Part shown: positions 35,556 through 47,582 of the stretch, piece by piece
Layout of the letters: each line of letters opens with the position of its first letter
Numbering within the stretch: position 1 is the stretch's first letter
NCBI GenBank assembly: GCA_021613535.1
Contig: CP075492.1
Span: forward strand, 16,368,001 to 16,432,000
Origin: Adineta vaga
Lineage: Eukaryota; Rotifera
Length of the DNA stretch: 64,000 bases
Direction: 5' to 3'
Made by a program: the position numbers and the translations under genes
Notes under the pieces: generated by a model
What the model was told of the DNA's origin: nothing
Databases searched by the model: none
The model's input: only the letters and a program-made list of their open reading frames with translations

Positions 35556-36045
35556 CTTATACAATAACTTTCGAACGATCTTTTCGCATAAATGATTAGA
35601 CATTTTTTCTGGAAATACATTTTTTTCTTCTGAGAAAAACTCCTGAAACACTATTGAAGTAAGTAGTAATAACTCAATATAAAGCGTGTGATTGTGGGTG
35701 CGTGAGTGGTACATTTTTTGATCAACCTCATTCACAACCACACCCTTTTTGTTAAGCCAGAATGGTGTTCGAAATTCATCAATGAGTAATTCAAGATTAT
35801 TGAAATCCTCTTCGAGATCGAGATGTGAAGAATAGTTGTGGGAGAAGAAGAAATCAAATCGATCGAGGTGAGGTAAGTTAGTACCAATAAATCGCTCCCA
35901 ATAGGATCCATGAAAGATAAGATTGAGTTTGCTTCTTCTATAGATTAGTTTCAGATGCTGAAGTGACGATATCGGTGCAATTAGTTTTTCCAATTTTTCA
36001 GAAGTAAGTACACAGTCTGTTACATAGTCAACGATTTCAATCTAT
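35523..36045 (-). pseudogene. F-box/LRR-family C-terminal fragment
   Basis: Minus frame with SSLQHLKLIYRRSKL, YWERFIGTNLPHLDRFDFFF and LLIDEFRTPFWLNKKGVVV. This order ('G-x-x-W-E-x-x-I...LP-x-L-x-x-F' then 'F-R-x-x-F-W') is the C-terminal signature seen in bdelloid-type F-box/LRR proteins, including the gene at 50017-51822 (FQDDFWIKEHQRIVRC). Upstream the frame is closed by a TAG near 36040 and no F-box was found, so this is a stranded remnant or a last exon. Its 3' end overlaps the 3' end of the M28 gene tail to tail. A TGTGGG hairpin is embedded at 35692-35752. Confidence 0.5.
35692..35752. repeat. Telomere-like inverted pair (hairpin)
   Basis: G-rich arm ttgtgggtgcgtgagtgg, about 20-base AT loop, C-rich arm ctcattcacaaccacaccc. 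About 140 bp past the M28 stop codon. Confidence 0.7.
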
Positions 36046-37450
36046 GTTGTAATGTTGATTCCGATGAAATAATAGGTATATTCTTTTCATTTGTAGTGCA
36101 TTTTTGCATGACTAGTGTAATTATATACTTGATTATTTTTAGATAATAATTCAGTTAATCATGTATTATTTAAAAGCTTCTATCAAATTCATATTTTCAC
36201 ATTTCAAATGATACAAATTCGTTATTGATTTTCTCTTAAGGAAACTTGAACCAAGGATGATTGAAATCTTGTTTACTTTATGTTAATTACCTTAAAAAGA
36301 ATATTCTCTAATCTTGAAATCATTAATCGAAAGTTAAAATTACGAATGTGAATATGAATCTCCTTATTTTCCCACTTTCACGATAGTTGTTCGGTAGTAT
36401 TCAGTAACAGTAATATGTAAACTTTGTACAAAAATCCTAGAATAAATAATTACAAAACATCATGAAGTTACGTATCTGCGCATGTCTTAATCCAACAGAA
36501 CACAGAAAATATGTATTATAATGCACTCATTCAACCATAACTCAGGATAGTTTCAGTGATCAGATGCATGAAACACGCTTGTTTTCATTTGATAAACAAA
36601 CATCGAAGAAAGTTAATAGACATTTTTCACATATTGAATTTTAAAATGGAAGGCAAGCCGACAATGCCTCTGAGCCTTCTAATAAAATACAGAGTAGGTG
36701 ATACAATGTATAGATGACTCAATATTAGAGTTATACAGGAGAAAACTCTCCTATTTTAGCATCTGATAGAGATAAATTCGAAGTAATATTTGTTATCGTT
36801 TAAACAAAGGGACAAGCTATAGATCTGTTCATTGTCTGAAGAAAGAAGATAAAGAAACATCGATTATTATTTGATTTGACAAAAAAACACTATAGCAAAT
36901 ATTCGTTATACTTATCACTTGTTCAAAAATAATAACAATTCTAACAAAAATCAAAGAAAAGCGTGTAATTTAACTCCATTATAATTCAACAACAGTTACA
37001 AATCACTTTTGTAGTGCAAATATGTTTTCAAAAGTATTAATATTTCATCAGAGCATCAAAGTATCTATTTCTATCACTTATTTATAATAAACTCATGAAC
37101 GAATTATCAATGACTTCAAAATTTATAGATAATGATTGATGCAGAGACGTGTAGCAAGTAAATTGACTAGGTTCCTTTCTTTTCATTTCGTAAAGGGCAA
37201 AAAGTGTTCATGCTAGATCATGATTTGAATTGGCAACAGCTTATTCTTCGCAAATAATTATAAACAACACGATGTTCTGGTTGAATAGCTAGCGTAATTT
37301 AATCGATCATTTTTTTCTTTCCTTCAAAACAACACCGTGTTCTAGCTGAATGAACCACTTTCACTATCCGATTGTATAAATTCTAACCTATTTTCTATCA
37401 TTCAACGGGTAATTTCATATTCTCACTCAATAACCAATCGCAACAAGCAA
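36046..37450. other. Intergenic, no gene seen
   Basis: AT-rich with many stops in all frames; promoter side of the lectin gene at its right end. Confidence 0.5.
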
Positions 37451-40400
37451 ATGCATTCATCTACAATTATTTCATTGATTATAGTTCTCGTTGCAATTGC
37501 TACGAAACATTCGTCAGTTGCAATACACGACTCTTACATCCAAGCTTTGCGTCGACGAAGTGATAGTTACAATTATGATGAAAATAAACGGTACAATATG
37601 TTATTACGAAGTGTCCTAGAACAAATAAATGACAATGAAGACAGTGACGATGACCTTCAAGCGGTGATGCAGGAGCGTGCTGATACAGGTAAAGGTTTTT
37701 CTTACATTTATATGCCGATTCATTTTCTCTAGACAAAAGTATGAGAAGTATATAAACTAGTTCGTTTTCAGATGAGACGCAGAGTGAATGGAAAAACCGT
37801 TCTGTGAAAAAAGTGTATAACTAATATTTCAAATGTAGAAGGTTCATGAAATAGTTTAGAAATATAGAAGAAGATGATGATGATGATGAATTGAATGTGT
37901 TTGCTGTGATAAGCAAGTTTTTGATCGAAAATTTTATAAAGCCGTTTGCTTTGTAAATGTTATATTTCGATCACAATAGATTGTAAAACGAATCAGTTGC
38001 AGATTGAATTAGTCAAGTGAGTCTCATCAATCTTTGATATTTCTAAGAACAAAACGACTTGATTCTGAGATATTTCACATAATAGTTACAAGTTATTTTC
38101 TTAACGAGGGTTAGACTTCATTCTCAAAAGATATGGTTTTATCCACAAAAGCGATGGGAATTATGTAAAGTCAACCATTTAATATCTTCATTTATCTATC
38201 GGCAGTGTAACGTTCAAGTCAGGAAATATGGACCAAAAAAGTTTAAAATTTTTATTGTGATAATAGTTCTATAGCACTCTATTATCTCTTTACAATGATT
38301 CTGATATCCTCATAATTTCTTTCTTTATTCGAAACTTTCGCAGGTTGTTTCCACTTTACTGTTTATGTTCAAAATGTTTGAAAAAAGTCTCTTGTTTGAT
38401 ATTAGTAATAGTCATAATTCACGATTTATTCATTGTTCTACAGTTTCTTAAACTTTTTTCTATTATAAAACTTTGAGAAGATTCTTCTCTTGAATCTCAA
38501 CAGTTTTGAAAAGGTCAATAATGAACATGTATTCTGAACTCTTGTCTTTTTTTCTATTTAGCAAAACCTGAAATCAAAGCAGGAATACAACGAGCAAGCA
38601 CTGGAGGAACTTTCTACAACGCTTTAAATTCTCTTGGTACTACTAAGACATATTTTCCTGTGTCAATTCGTATGTCAACATCAGTTGTGTGGGGATCCAC
38701 AATAGTGAGTAAGTAAAAATGCTTTTTTTCGATATTGATGACTGTGAGTTAAATTGATCTGCATAACAGGTTTGTTACTATAAAATTATAAATTGTATTG
38801 TTCTGAATATAAATATGTCATAAGTGTAGTCTTATGATAGAACAAAGCTGAAAATTTGAACAAAACACAAAAGAATACGACACTGAGAGCTACATTTTAG
38901 TCAATAGCTTCTTCAAAACTTTACACTCTTGTGGAAAATTATATATATATTTATATATATTCGGAAAGGAAAAAATTCATTTATCTTTCTATGATAAAAA
39001 CATCTGATCAGGACATATTCATTCACAACAATGGAATTTATAATTTCAATAATAAATCTGTTATTCGCATTGGCCTGAACCATTATGATTGATAATGGAA
39101 AAATAATTATGATTGTTTGTCTAGAATCGATTCAAGTCACCTATGAAGCAACTGATGGAACGCAAATCACTGCACCATCAATTGGTATCAATGATCCTGC
39201 CACCGCATGTCCTGTTTTCAATTTAGCTCGTGACGAGAGAATCATTAAAGTTACGGGTGGCGCTGGCTCTTTTATTGATTGGTTACAGTTTACTACCAAC
39301 AAAGGTAGAACGAGTAATAAATGTGGTGGTAATGGTGGCGGACAATTTACAGAAGAATATTCAGGCTATGCTCTTTCGTATATAAATGGTAATGCACAAA
39401 CCGGATTAGAGGGAATCCGTTTTTATTGGTACAAAATTCCAGGTAGGATACATCAGTAAAGCTTATGCTCGTTGTATGCTTTTGTGTACGAGATGGAAAA
39501 AAATCTCGGTAAATTTTATTGACTATCACTGTTAAATATATAGAAATATATAATTTTCTAGAATTATGTTGCATCTTCAAAAGTATAGATAGAGGGTATG
39601 GATATATTTGTTTATTCTCACTCATATCCACAATCACACACGATGCAAAGTAGACTGACACTATATTCAATATCCTCAGACCTGTAGATGTTATTAAGCA
39701 GCGTTTACAATTGATTTTTTAGTTATTTTACAATACGAATCTTGTATGATGATATAAAAAGCATAGTTTCGGATCTTAGCAGATCTTGTTGTCAGTCTTG
39801 CTACAAGAAATCACAGAGACGATGATTTTTTATATGATCAGTCAAGAATCAGTGACCTATCTTAACGTATGATTTTACGTCCTGGCAAATAGACTTATCA
39901 AAGCTGTTATTTGACTGTTTCATATCATTAAGTTAATTCACCGGTACAGAGTTCATCATAATTACTATATCAAGACTTTTAGATCCATTATTTTGATAGT
40001 AAACTTTAAAACGTTATTAAATTTCTTAATATTTATACATGCTTCATTCCAAAAAATGAGAAAATTCTATCTTAATACAGTATCTGGACAAAATACTACA
40101 ATCGAACTCGATAGAACACAAAAAGAAATATGATGCGCCATGAGAATGACTATCAAATTCGCATAAAATCTAGAAATTTTTGGAACTATTTAGCTATACG
40201 AGAGTATCGTAATGAAGATGGTAGGTCAATTATTTTTTGTTATCTATTTTTAAACAATTAAAACTTATTGATCAGGATATATATGTTTACTTTATATAAG
40301 TATGTTCTTCTCAATGTCAAAATGGTGGTCAGTGTACTGGTCCAAATAACTGCACATGTACCTCAAAATGGACTGGTCCTACATGCGAACAACGTATGTT

Positions 40401-40707
40401 GAATACTGAGTTTGTTGATTATGTTTATTGTTTTCATTCTATTACTCTAGCTAAATGTTTTGGATGTGGATGTCAAAATGGTGGTCAATGTACTGGCCCA
40501 GATATGCACATGTACCTACAATGGACTGGTCCAGCATGTACACAACGTGAGTTGTATATTGAGTTTTCATTACTTTTTTCTGATTCTTTTTCTTTCGTTT
40601 CAGCCATATGTTCATCTGAATGTAAAAATGGTGGTTTATGTACTGCTCCAAATACTTGCACTTGCGCACTTGAATGGAATGGTCCTACATGTGAAACACG
40701 CAAATAA
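37451..40707 (+). CDS. Secreted jacalin-like lectin with three EGF-like repeats
   Basis: Exons 37451-37688, 38562-38708, 39125-39442, 40301-40393, 40451-40546 and 40604-40707 give 331 residues. A signal peptide (MHSSTIISLIIVLVAIATKH) precedes an Asp-rich stretch, then the lectin domain (residues ~105-234): VTYEATDGTQIT, DERIIKVTGGAGSFIDWLQF, CGGNGGGQF, LEGIRFYW. The order matches the jacalin beta-prism fold, so mannose/galactose-type glycan binding outside the cell is likely. Each EGF repeat is its own phase-1 exon: QCQNGGQCTGPNNCTCTSKW, then CQNGGQCTGPDMHMYLQW, then ECKNGGLCTAPNTCTCALEW. The middle repeat has lost two Cys (see findings). Exons on this scale suggest repeat gain by exon duplication. 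Confidence 0.82.
39593..39646. repeat. Degenerate telomere-like hairpin inside an intron
   Basis: gagggtatggatata and tatccacaatcacacac form weakly paired G-rich and C-rich arms within the 858-bp third intron of the lectin gene. Confidence 0.4.
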
Positions 40708-41222
40708 TTGTTTCCACTTGAAAGACTCTTTCCTTCAAAATAGACATTCACCCAAAAATTCTCTGCACTTATTCTCTATTTAGTTATTAATAAGAATTTG
40801 TATCTGCATGATTAACTATAACATACAATAAGCATGTAGGCGGATGAGAACGGGTTTAATCATTTCTTCTTTGAATTTCACCCATATTCACATTCACTTT
40901 GATACTAATATTTTAGTTTTTAGTTTTATACTTACAACCATCTTTATATCATGTCTCTACTAATCACTAACAATCTTCTACTTATCGCAAAACATTCAAA
41001 ATAATCCAGCTTAAATTTTACTTTTTTCATATCTTGAGGGTGTGGGTGTTGCTCAAGATATCTCTTCTTTACTCACACCCACCTTCAAGATTGTTCGTTC
41101 TCTTAAAATTTTATTACCATTTCAATAAAACATCATTTTAAAAACCGAATTACTAGTTAAGAATTAGTTTAAAAATAAGGACACATATATTCTAGAATTA
41201 ATGAGGCATCTAGTTCGTTTAA
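40708..41222. other. Convergent 3' spacer with two hairpins
   Basis: Between the ends of the lectin gene and the methyltransferase gene. Contains a degenerate G-rich/C-rich pair at 40840-40897 and a clear one at 41034-41092. Confidence 0.6.
41034..41092. repeat. Telomere-like inverted pair (hairpin)
   Basis: Arms cttgagggtgtgggtg and cacccaccttcaag with about 27 bases between them; lies in the convergent spacer 130 bp from the methyltransferase stop. Confidence 0.8.
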
Positions 41223-42074
41223 TTAATGAGTATTATCGATTGTTTTTTTCATTAAATGTAAATGTATTATCCATTTAACAATGATCATTTGATTTTCAAT
41301 AGTATTGTTAATATCATTTGTTGATTCGTTATAACATTGGACCAAATTATTCATAAATATTTTTAATAATTCTTTTAATTTATCTTCTCCATAAATTTCC
41401 CGATATTTTTGACATGGACTCCATGTTTCAATAAAATTGACAAATTGAAGAATAGACATTTCTCGTTGATATTCAATAATATGTTTGATTCTTGTTTGTT
41501 GGTATGGAAATTTATCAAGTATAGATTCATATTGATTTATTACTAAATATGCTCGATCACTCCAACAATTATTAAGATCATTTTGACAAAAATTATTTAT
41601 TATTTCATTAGCCTTCAAATTATTTAATGATGGCATACCAGTACCCCAAATACTTAAAACACCACCGTTTGGTTTTAGAATACGATTAACTTGTTGAAAA
41701 AATGTTTCAATATCAAACCAATGTAATGCTGTTGCTACTGTTACAAGATCAATAGAATTTGATGGTAGAAATGTTAAATTTTCTGCATTTGAACAATGAT
41801 ATTCGATATTATCTTTGAATGAAGCTTGTTTTAATTGATTCTCACTACCATCAATACCAATTACATGATGACAATAAGAACTTAAATCAATTGTAGCTTG
41901 TCCACTACCACAAGCAATATCGACAGCTAATGGAATTTTTTGATTAATTTCATCAGTATCGGTTTTATTGAAATAAAATTCCAATATTCGATGATAAAGT
42001 TCTTTTGGATACCCCGGACGACATGCTTTATAAATTGTTGTATGATTTGATTCAACAAATAATGGATAATTCAT
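41223..42074 (-). CDS. SAM-dependent methyltransferase (class I, type 11)
   Basis: Single exon, 283 residues. The SAM-binding motif I is AVDIACGSGQAT (residues ~50-61). The acidic end of strand beta2 is VIGIDGSENQL, followed by CSNAENLTFLPSNSIDLVTV and ALHWFD (~116-121), then the loop ILKPNGGVLSIWG. The ALHWFD motif and the N-terminal YKACRPGYP place it in the group that includes yeast trans-aconitate methyltransferase-like and METTL-type small-molecule enzymes. The substrate cannot be read from sequence. Single-exon structure is unusual among its neighbours but the AT content and codon use match them, so transfer is not argued. It is convergent with the lectin gene. Confidence 0.88.
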   Translation of the reverse strand: MNYPLFVESNHTTIYKACRPGYPKELYHRILEFYFNKTDTDEINQKIPLAVDIACGSGQATIDLSSYCHHVIGIDGSENQLKQASFKDNIEYHCSNAENLTFLPSNSIDLVTVATALHWFDIETFFQQVNRILKPNGGVLSIWGTGMPSLNNLKANEIINNFCQNDLNNCWSDRAYLVINQYESILDKFPYQQTRIKHIIEYQREMSILQFVNFIETWSPCQKYREIYGEDKLKELLKIFMNNLVQCYNESTNDINNTIENQMIIVKWIIHLHLMKKTIDNTH

Positions 42075-43575
42075 ATTTATTCAATAGTTTTGTTTGATGT
42101 ACCAGATCTATTATGAAAAGTTATTTCGAACAAGATAAGACGAAAAACATGAGAGAAGCTATTCTTTAAAGGTTATCTCGCGTACGGTAAAATGCATACT
42201 TTTTTTACACGTCCAAATAATGAAATAATGACTTAGAGATATTTTATGGACGCGCCAATAATAAGAAAATACTAGAAATTATTCTTTTTATCTTTAAAAA
42301 GAAAAGATTATTTCACTAAATAACTGAAATATCTACTAATATAAAAATAACTAGCTGCTTTTGTTTTTCGTAGATCGACAGTAGAGTTCGCCACAAGATA
42401 GGATTCATTTTAATTAGATTACTATATGATATAAATCTATTGATCAGATTAGATATCTTTATACAAAAATCATTTGAATTCGAGTAAATGTAGGTGTGGG
42501 TGTGGGAGTTTTGATTGAACGTGTATCCTCAACCACACCCACACCCACCCTATATAGAATATATATATATATATATATATAGAGGGAGAGAAAACAAAAA
42601 AAAGGAAGAAATATATTCCATTTATCATATTATTTTCATCGATATATAAAAATGATTATAGAATGTTAATATCGTCAATATTTTTTAATTTAAAGACTTT
42701 AAAACTCAAAATAAAAGTAAGTTTTACGTTTCATCTCGAAAATATCTTAATTTATATTAAACTTATAGTATGTTTTTACCAATAGTGCCAAACTCAAAAA
42801 TTGAATTCAACTATTCAAGTTTTCCAACGTTGAACTGTATATCCATCACATCCTTTCCATGAGATTCATTTTCGAGTCTAGTCTTTGATATTTCAAATTG
42901 AATTTGCAACATATTTTACCATAAAAACAAAAAATCACTATATTAAAGAGATCAAGACAATACTATCCAATGACTTCGTGCTCATTATTTGTAGTTATTA
43001 TATATTTTCATTTCTTTTTGAGAAACTTTGAAAGTTTAATTTGTATATGTTTTAGATTTACTTCCTTTTGCATAAAATGATATTTTCAAAAAAATCAATC
43101 ATTTTCTATTTGTTAATGATTATAATAATGGTAAAAAGACATACAATCAGATTTACCACCTGGTTGTAGTTGTTATAATGGCACTGATGGTATTTTTCCT
43201 CGTAACTGTAACTTTCCTGGCTGTAGTCGTGGTAATAATGATGATTGTAATTCTATGACTGTCCATAATAGTAACAATTACCGTATCAAATTTCGTAGCA
43301 GTAGCTATGATGTTCATGACTGTAATTGTCCCGGTTTTAGTTACAATAGTGGTACTAGTACTGCGGTAATAATGCTGTTTCTACTGTTACAAGTGATACT
43401 CCTATAAGTACTTATTATCATTACACAAATTGCAGTAAGATTGATGTTAGTCCTCGTGCTGTTGCTTGTTACACATTATCATGAACTGATAGTAATAGCA
43501 CACTCTCAAGATGAAGTTTTCACATTTATTCTTTATTATTTAATTGAAACAAATGAAAATGAAATGGAAAATAAT
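42075..43575. other. Intergenic with hairpin and a possible small secreted-protein exon
   Basis: Contains a strong TGTGGG hairpin (42489-42552) followed by an (AT)n run. At about 43150-43408 the plus strand reads LPPGCSCYNGTDGIF, FPGCSRGNNDDCN and ends in a hydrophobic TAVIMLFLLLQVILL, like the tail of a small anchored Cys-rich protein. A hydrophobic start lies at 43076, but in a different phase and without a usable intron, so I do not call a gene. Confidence 0.35.
42489..42552. repeat. Telomere-like inverted pair (hairpin)
   Basis: Arms ggtgtgggtgtggga and ccacacccacaccc around about 27 bases; two full TGTGGG units per arm, the cleanest example in the window. Confidence 0.85.
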
Positions 43576-45461
43576 TCATTTTTGTCCGTGTTCTTCAACC
43601 TTTCGTTTGTTCTCAAACATAATTTTATTTAATAATAAAATTTCTTCAATCTTTTTCGATTTATTTTGATGTTCATATAAAAATTGTATGACTTGATTGT
43701 CTAATGTATCATTTTCATTAATAATTTGTTGAAGTTGATTGAAATATTGTTCTTGTAATGTACAAATATAAAGTACAGCAAGACAACAATGATGAATTGT
43801 TTCATTTTGAATTCCTTTAATTAAAAATTCTTTTACTTTTTCATCATGATCTAAAATATAAATCGATTTAAAAAAACAAATATTTTCAATATAAAGAGAA
43901 CATATTTTATCTTACGATAAAAAGATGCCAATGTTAAACAAGATTGTTTAATTAATCTTGATATTTGTATTGATGAGAATAATTCACCATCAGATGAATC
44001 AAGATCATCATTTTTATATTTAATTGGTTTTTCAATAAATTCAATTAAAACAGGTATAGCTCTTGGATCTTCTAATTTACCAAAAAGAAATGGAATATTC
44101 ATTGGATAATGAAAATTTGTCTAAGAAAACAATGAAAAATAAAACGAATTTTAACAAAATGTTTTAAATAAAACTTACATCTTTATATAATAATTTTGTT
44201 AAAATTTCAAATATTTTTGGATGTTTCATTGAAACTAATACATTAGCTGTACCTTTTATTGTACAAGTACTTGAACAATTTTCAATAAGATATAATAAAA
44301 TGAATTGAAGAAAATCTTTTTGTTCATTAATTAATTGAATTCCACGTAATTCAAGTTGATTAAATGCTTCATCATCGATTTGACCATGATAATGATGATA
44401 ACAAATTGAAGCTAAAAATTCCGTTGATCTTCTTGAAAAATCATTACCTAATTTTGTTTTAATACATTCAACTCCTTGATTTGATTGAATTTCATTTAAA
44501 ATTGTTAAATTTTCGTCATTTAATTGAATATTTTGACAAAAATTTGGTATCCAAGAATAAAATTTATATTTTTGATTATATTCTAACGCTTTTTCTTTCT
44601 CATTTTTTTCTTCAAAATAATCTGCCATCATTTTATAAGCTTGAACACATTTCTGATCAGTTCCAATTGCTTGTTCTAATCGTTTATAAGCCAAATCTTT
44701 CTTTCCTTGTTTCCACAAACATACAGCAGCATTGTAAATCCATTCAACTTTACCATAATTCTATATTATATATAGAAAATGAAAAGTAATTTTAATATTA
44801 ATATATTTGATGATACTTTACATGAAATCCTTCTTCATAAATTTCAATAGCTTCATCAAAATGTTCTTGCTGAGAAAGAACAGAAGCGAATTCAGTTTGA
44901 ATTTTCATTTTAGTTTGAGAAAGATGTTCAGGAAGTTTTTCTAAAACTTGTCGATAATATTTGAGAGATTTTTCAAATTGATTTTTGATCCATTCTTGTT
45001 TTTCATTTTCATTCATTTTCGTTGGAATAAAACAAACATTTCGATATGTACGAGAAAATCCTGGTCCATCTTTATCTATAGTCAAATTAAATTATATTAA
45101 AATATTAAATTAATAAAAAAAAACCTTGTTGAAATAAACTTCTTGCTATTTTAATCGAAAGATTAAGCCAATAAACCAATTCTTCATCATTCATTCCATC
45201 AATTTTATTTTCTAAATTTTCTAAACTATTTTCCCATGCTTGAACACCTTTAACATGTTCTCCGAGATAATTTAAATTGTTTCCGAGAAGATCGTAGGCT
45301 TTATAAATAGCATCATCATTTGGATAACTATCGATTAATACTTCCAGATCATTTATTGATTGTTTATACTTTCCTAATTGAGAATTTGCTTCAATTTCAT
45401 TTAATTTATTTTCCATTCGATTCAAAAACACTGTTTTTATCTCAATGGGCAAAGTTGACAA
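43576..45461 (-). CDS. TPR-repeat protein with HEAT-like C-terminal part
   Basis: Five exons (45461-45125, 45075-44822, 44760-44179, 44120-43916, 43850-43576) give 550 residues with consistent phases. The N-terminal two thirds show helix-turn-helix TPR signatures: LGKYKQSINDLEVLIDSYPN, YRQVLEKLPEHLSQ, FASVLSQQEHFDEAIEIYEE, AVCLWKQGKKDLAYKRLEQA and KMMADYFEEKNEKEKALEYN. The C-terminal part (FGKLEDPRAIPVLIEFI, then ETIHHCCLAVLYICTLQEQY) looks like HEAT/armadillo helices. Such proteins are scaffolds; no enzyme motif is visible and I cannot name the orthologue. All introns are 49-65 bp. A TGTGGG hairpin lies 170 bp upstream of the start. Confidence 0.8.
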
Positions 45462-45627
45462 TATGCATTAGAATTTGAGAGCTGTTCTTTTATATATGAG
45501 TTTTCAAGTGTCAATAAAGAAAAACTCTTTTCGACGAAATATGTTATCAACGTATGTTGGACTTTTTCAAATTATTTTATTCGTTGATATGAGAACATAA
45601 ATAATGTCATAAGGTTTTATTCTCGAA

Positions 45628-45686
45628 CTTGAGGGTGTGGGTGTGGGTGCGTGTGAAGAAGATGTACCCTCACCCATCCTCAGAAG
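45628..45686. repeat. Telomere-like inverted pair (hairpin)
   Basis: Arms cttgagggtgtgggtgtgg and ccctcacccatcctcag around about 20 bases, between the TPR gene start and the NHL gene end. Confidence 0.8.
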
Positions 45687-46080
45687 ATAAAAAAAAATGT
45701 GATTAAGAAATCAAACTCAAATTAGAAATATTAATTTAGGTGTTAGTTTTTGAATATTTGTTTTGTTTTGTTTTTAATTGATGAAATAAATTTTTTATTG
45801 AAATAAATAAAACATAATCTGATTTCTGAGAAGAGAAAACGTATCAAAAGATTGAGAGAAAAAATGAAATATTCAAGTGTTCAATTTTTTTATCCAACAT
45901 CCATTATGATCTAGAATCTTCATCACTACTTTTGAACTATTCTAAGGAATTAAGAAAAAAAACAACAACCAGTTCTGTTGCTCTGTAAGAAAAAGACATA
46001 TTTAAGGACTTCAATGATTTTATTTTTGCTCGATATTAAAACATAATCATCAAAAAGTATTTAATCACATAAGACTTATT

Positions 46081-47582
46081 TTAATCAACATCAACAGAGA
46101 ATTTCTGTACTCGATGATTATCTTTATCAACAACATAAATATTATTTTCTCGATCGAATACCATATCTTTTGGACCATTAAGTTGATTTTCTAGAATTCC
46201 GAATCCATTTCCACCAATAACTTTTTCACCTTTTTCACATTCTTTGCACCAACGCATTATTCGACTATTATCTCCATCAACTACATAAACATTATCTAAA
46301 TCATCAACAAATATTCCTTGAGGATATATCAACTGTTTAGAATCATTTCCAAAACCATGTCCGCCAGCAACAATACTATTGTATGACATATCTTTCATTT
46401 GCTTTATAACTTGATGATTACCCCAATCTGAGAGGTAAATTGAATCATTTTTATCAATAAAAATATAAGAAGGTTGATTAAATCGATCTGTATTATTGTA
46501 TCCATTTGTAATCAATGTTCCATCTGTATCATTTTCACTATATCGTCTTATTTCTGACATGCCGTAGTTAACAACATAAAGATTTCGTTGGCTATCTATG
46601 GCTAAAGACCAACAATCAATATACGAAATAATAATTTGTGGTGTTGTATGCTTTTGACGAAACCATCGTACTATTCGTCTGTTTCCTTTGTCACAAATGA
46701 TAAGAGAATCATCCTTTTCATCAAAGACTACATCTGTTGGTTGATTTAATTGATATATACTCGATCCAATGTAGTTTCCGCCTGCAATAACTCGGCCTTC
46801 GATTGCGTTGGATCTCCATTCCATAATTCGATGATTATCATAATCCGTAACATAAATCAATTGATCATTATCCTCTTGAAGAATATCAATACCATATGGA
46901 TTCGCCAACTGCTTTAATTCATCACCTCGACCATGTCCTCCTGCAACAGTCATCGCATTTTGCATCCATTTGACATTGATATCATTGTGAACAGAAGTGA
47001 CCATTTGTTCTGCAATAAAAATATTATATGGTAAAATTGATTAACTACATATTTCGAAACGTTTTTAAATCGGATTTATATCATTCTTTTATGGTCCTCT
47101 GTTATCTTTCCAGATCAATATGTGTACATAGGATCCTATCGAACACACTATCTCGAGATGTCTTTATTAAGAAATCATTTTCAACTAACAATTCGTTTCA
47201 TTTCATTTCATTTTATAAAACCATACCTTTTGTTAATGTTGTTATTGTTAATCTTGATGATGTTTGTATCACTGATGGCATGGAATCTGTTGATACCTCA
47301 TCTATTGTTGATGTTGGTATTACGAATGACGTGGAATCTGTTGATATCGTATATGTTGTTGATGTTTTTGTAGTACTTTCATTCTTTACTAAAACGATAA
47401 CTGTTGGAATAGTAATGATTAATATAATAGTTATGCAAAACAACATAATGCATGTAATTCTTTTTCTTCGAAAACGTTCTCGCCTAAAATAATACTTCAA
47501 TTTTATCAATAAATCCTATTCATGATTATACATACAATGTTCGAATTGGAATAACTGATGATTCTGTTGTGTTATGATTCAT
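46081..47582 (-). CDS. NHL-repeat membrane protein
   Basis: Exons 47582-47536, 47483-47227 and 47009-46081 give 410 residues. A short cytosolic head (MNHNTTESSVIPIRTLRERF) with basic residues is followed by a membrane helix (CIMLFCITIILIITIPTVIV) and a Ser/Thr-rich stalk. The rest is a beta-propeller of NHL repeats: LANPYGIDI...IYVTDYDNHRIMEW, LNQPTDVVF...LIICDKGNRRIVRW, FNQPSYIFI...IYLSDWGNHQVIK, LIYPQGIFV...VYVVDGDNSRIMRW and LNGPKDMVF...IYVVDKDNHRVQKF, plus one weaker blade, six in all. It is therefore a type II membrane protein with an extracellular propeller for binding. The first exon of 47 bp is accepted because phase, donor and acceptor agree and it avoids starting inside the intron. 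Confidence 0.85.

Noticed and set aside
41223-42074. Methyltransferase as a horizontally acquired NRPS tailoring enzyme
   Set aside because: It is 16 kb from the NRPS with ordinary genes between; single-exon form alone is weak evidence.
47028-47492. Two plus frames over the NHL gene's 5' end
   Set aside because: Mirror of the Ser/Thr stalk exon; the minus-strand model has membrane helix, propeller and splice phases.
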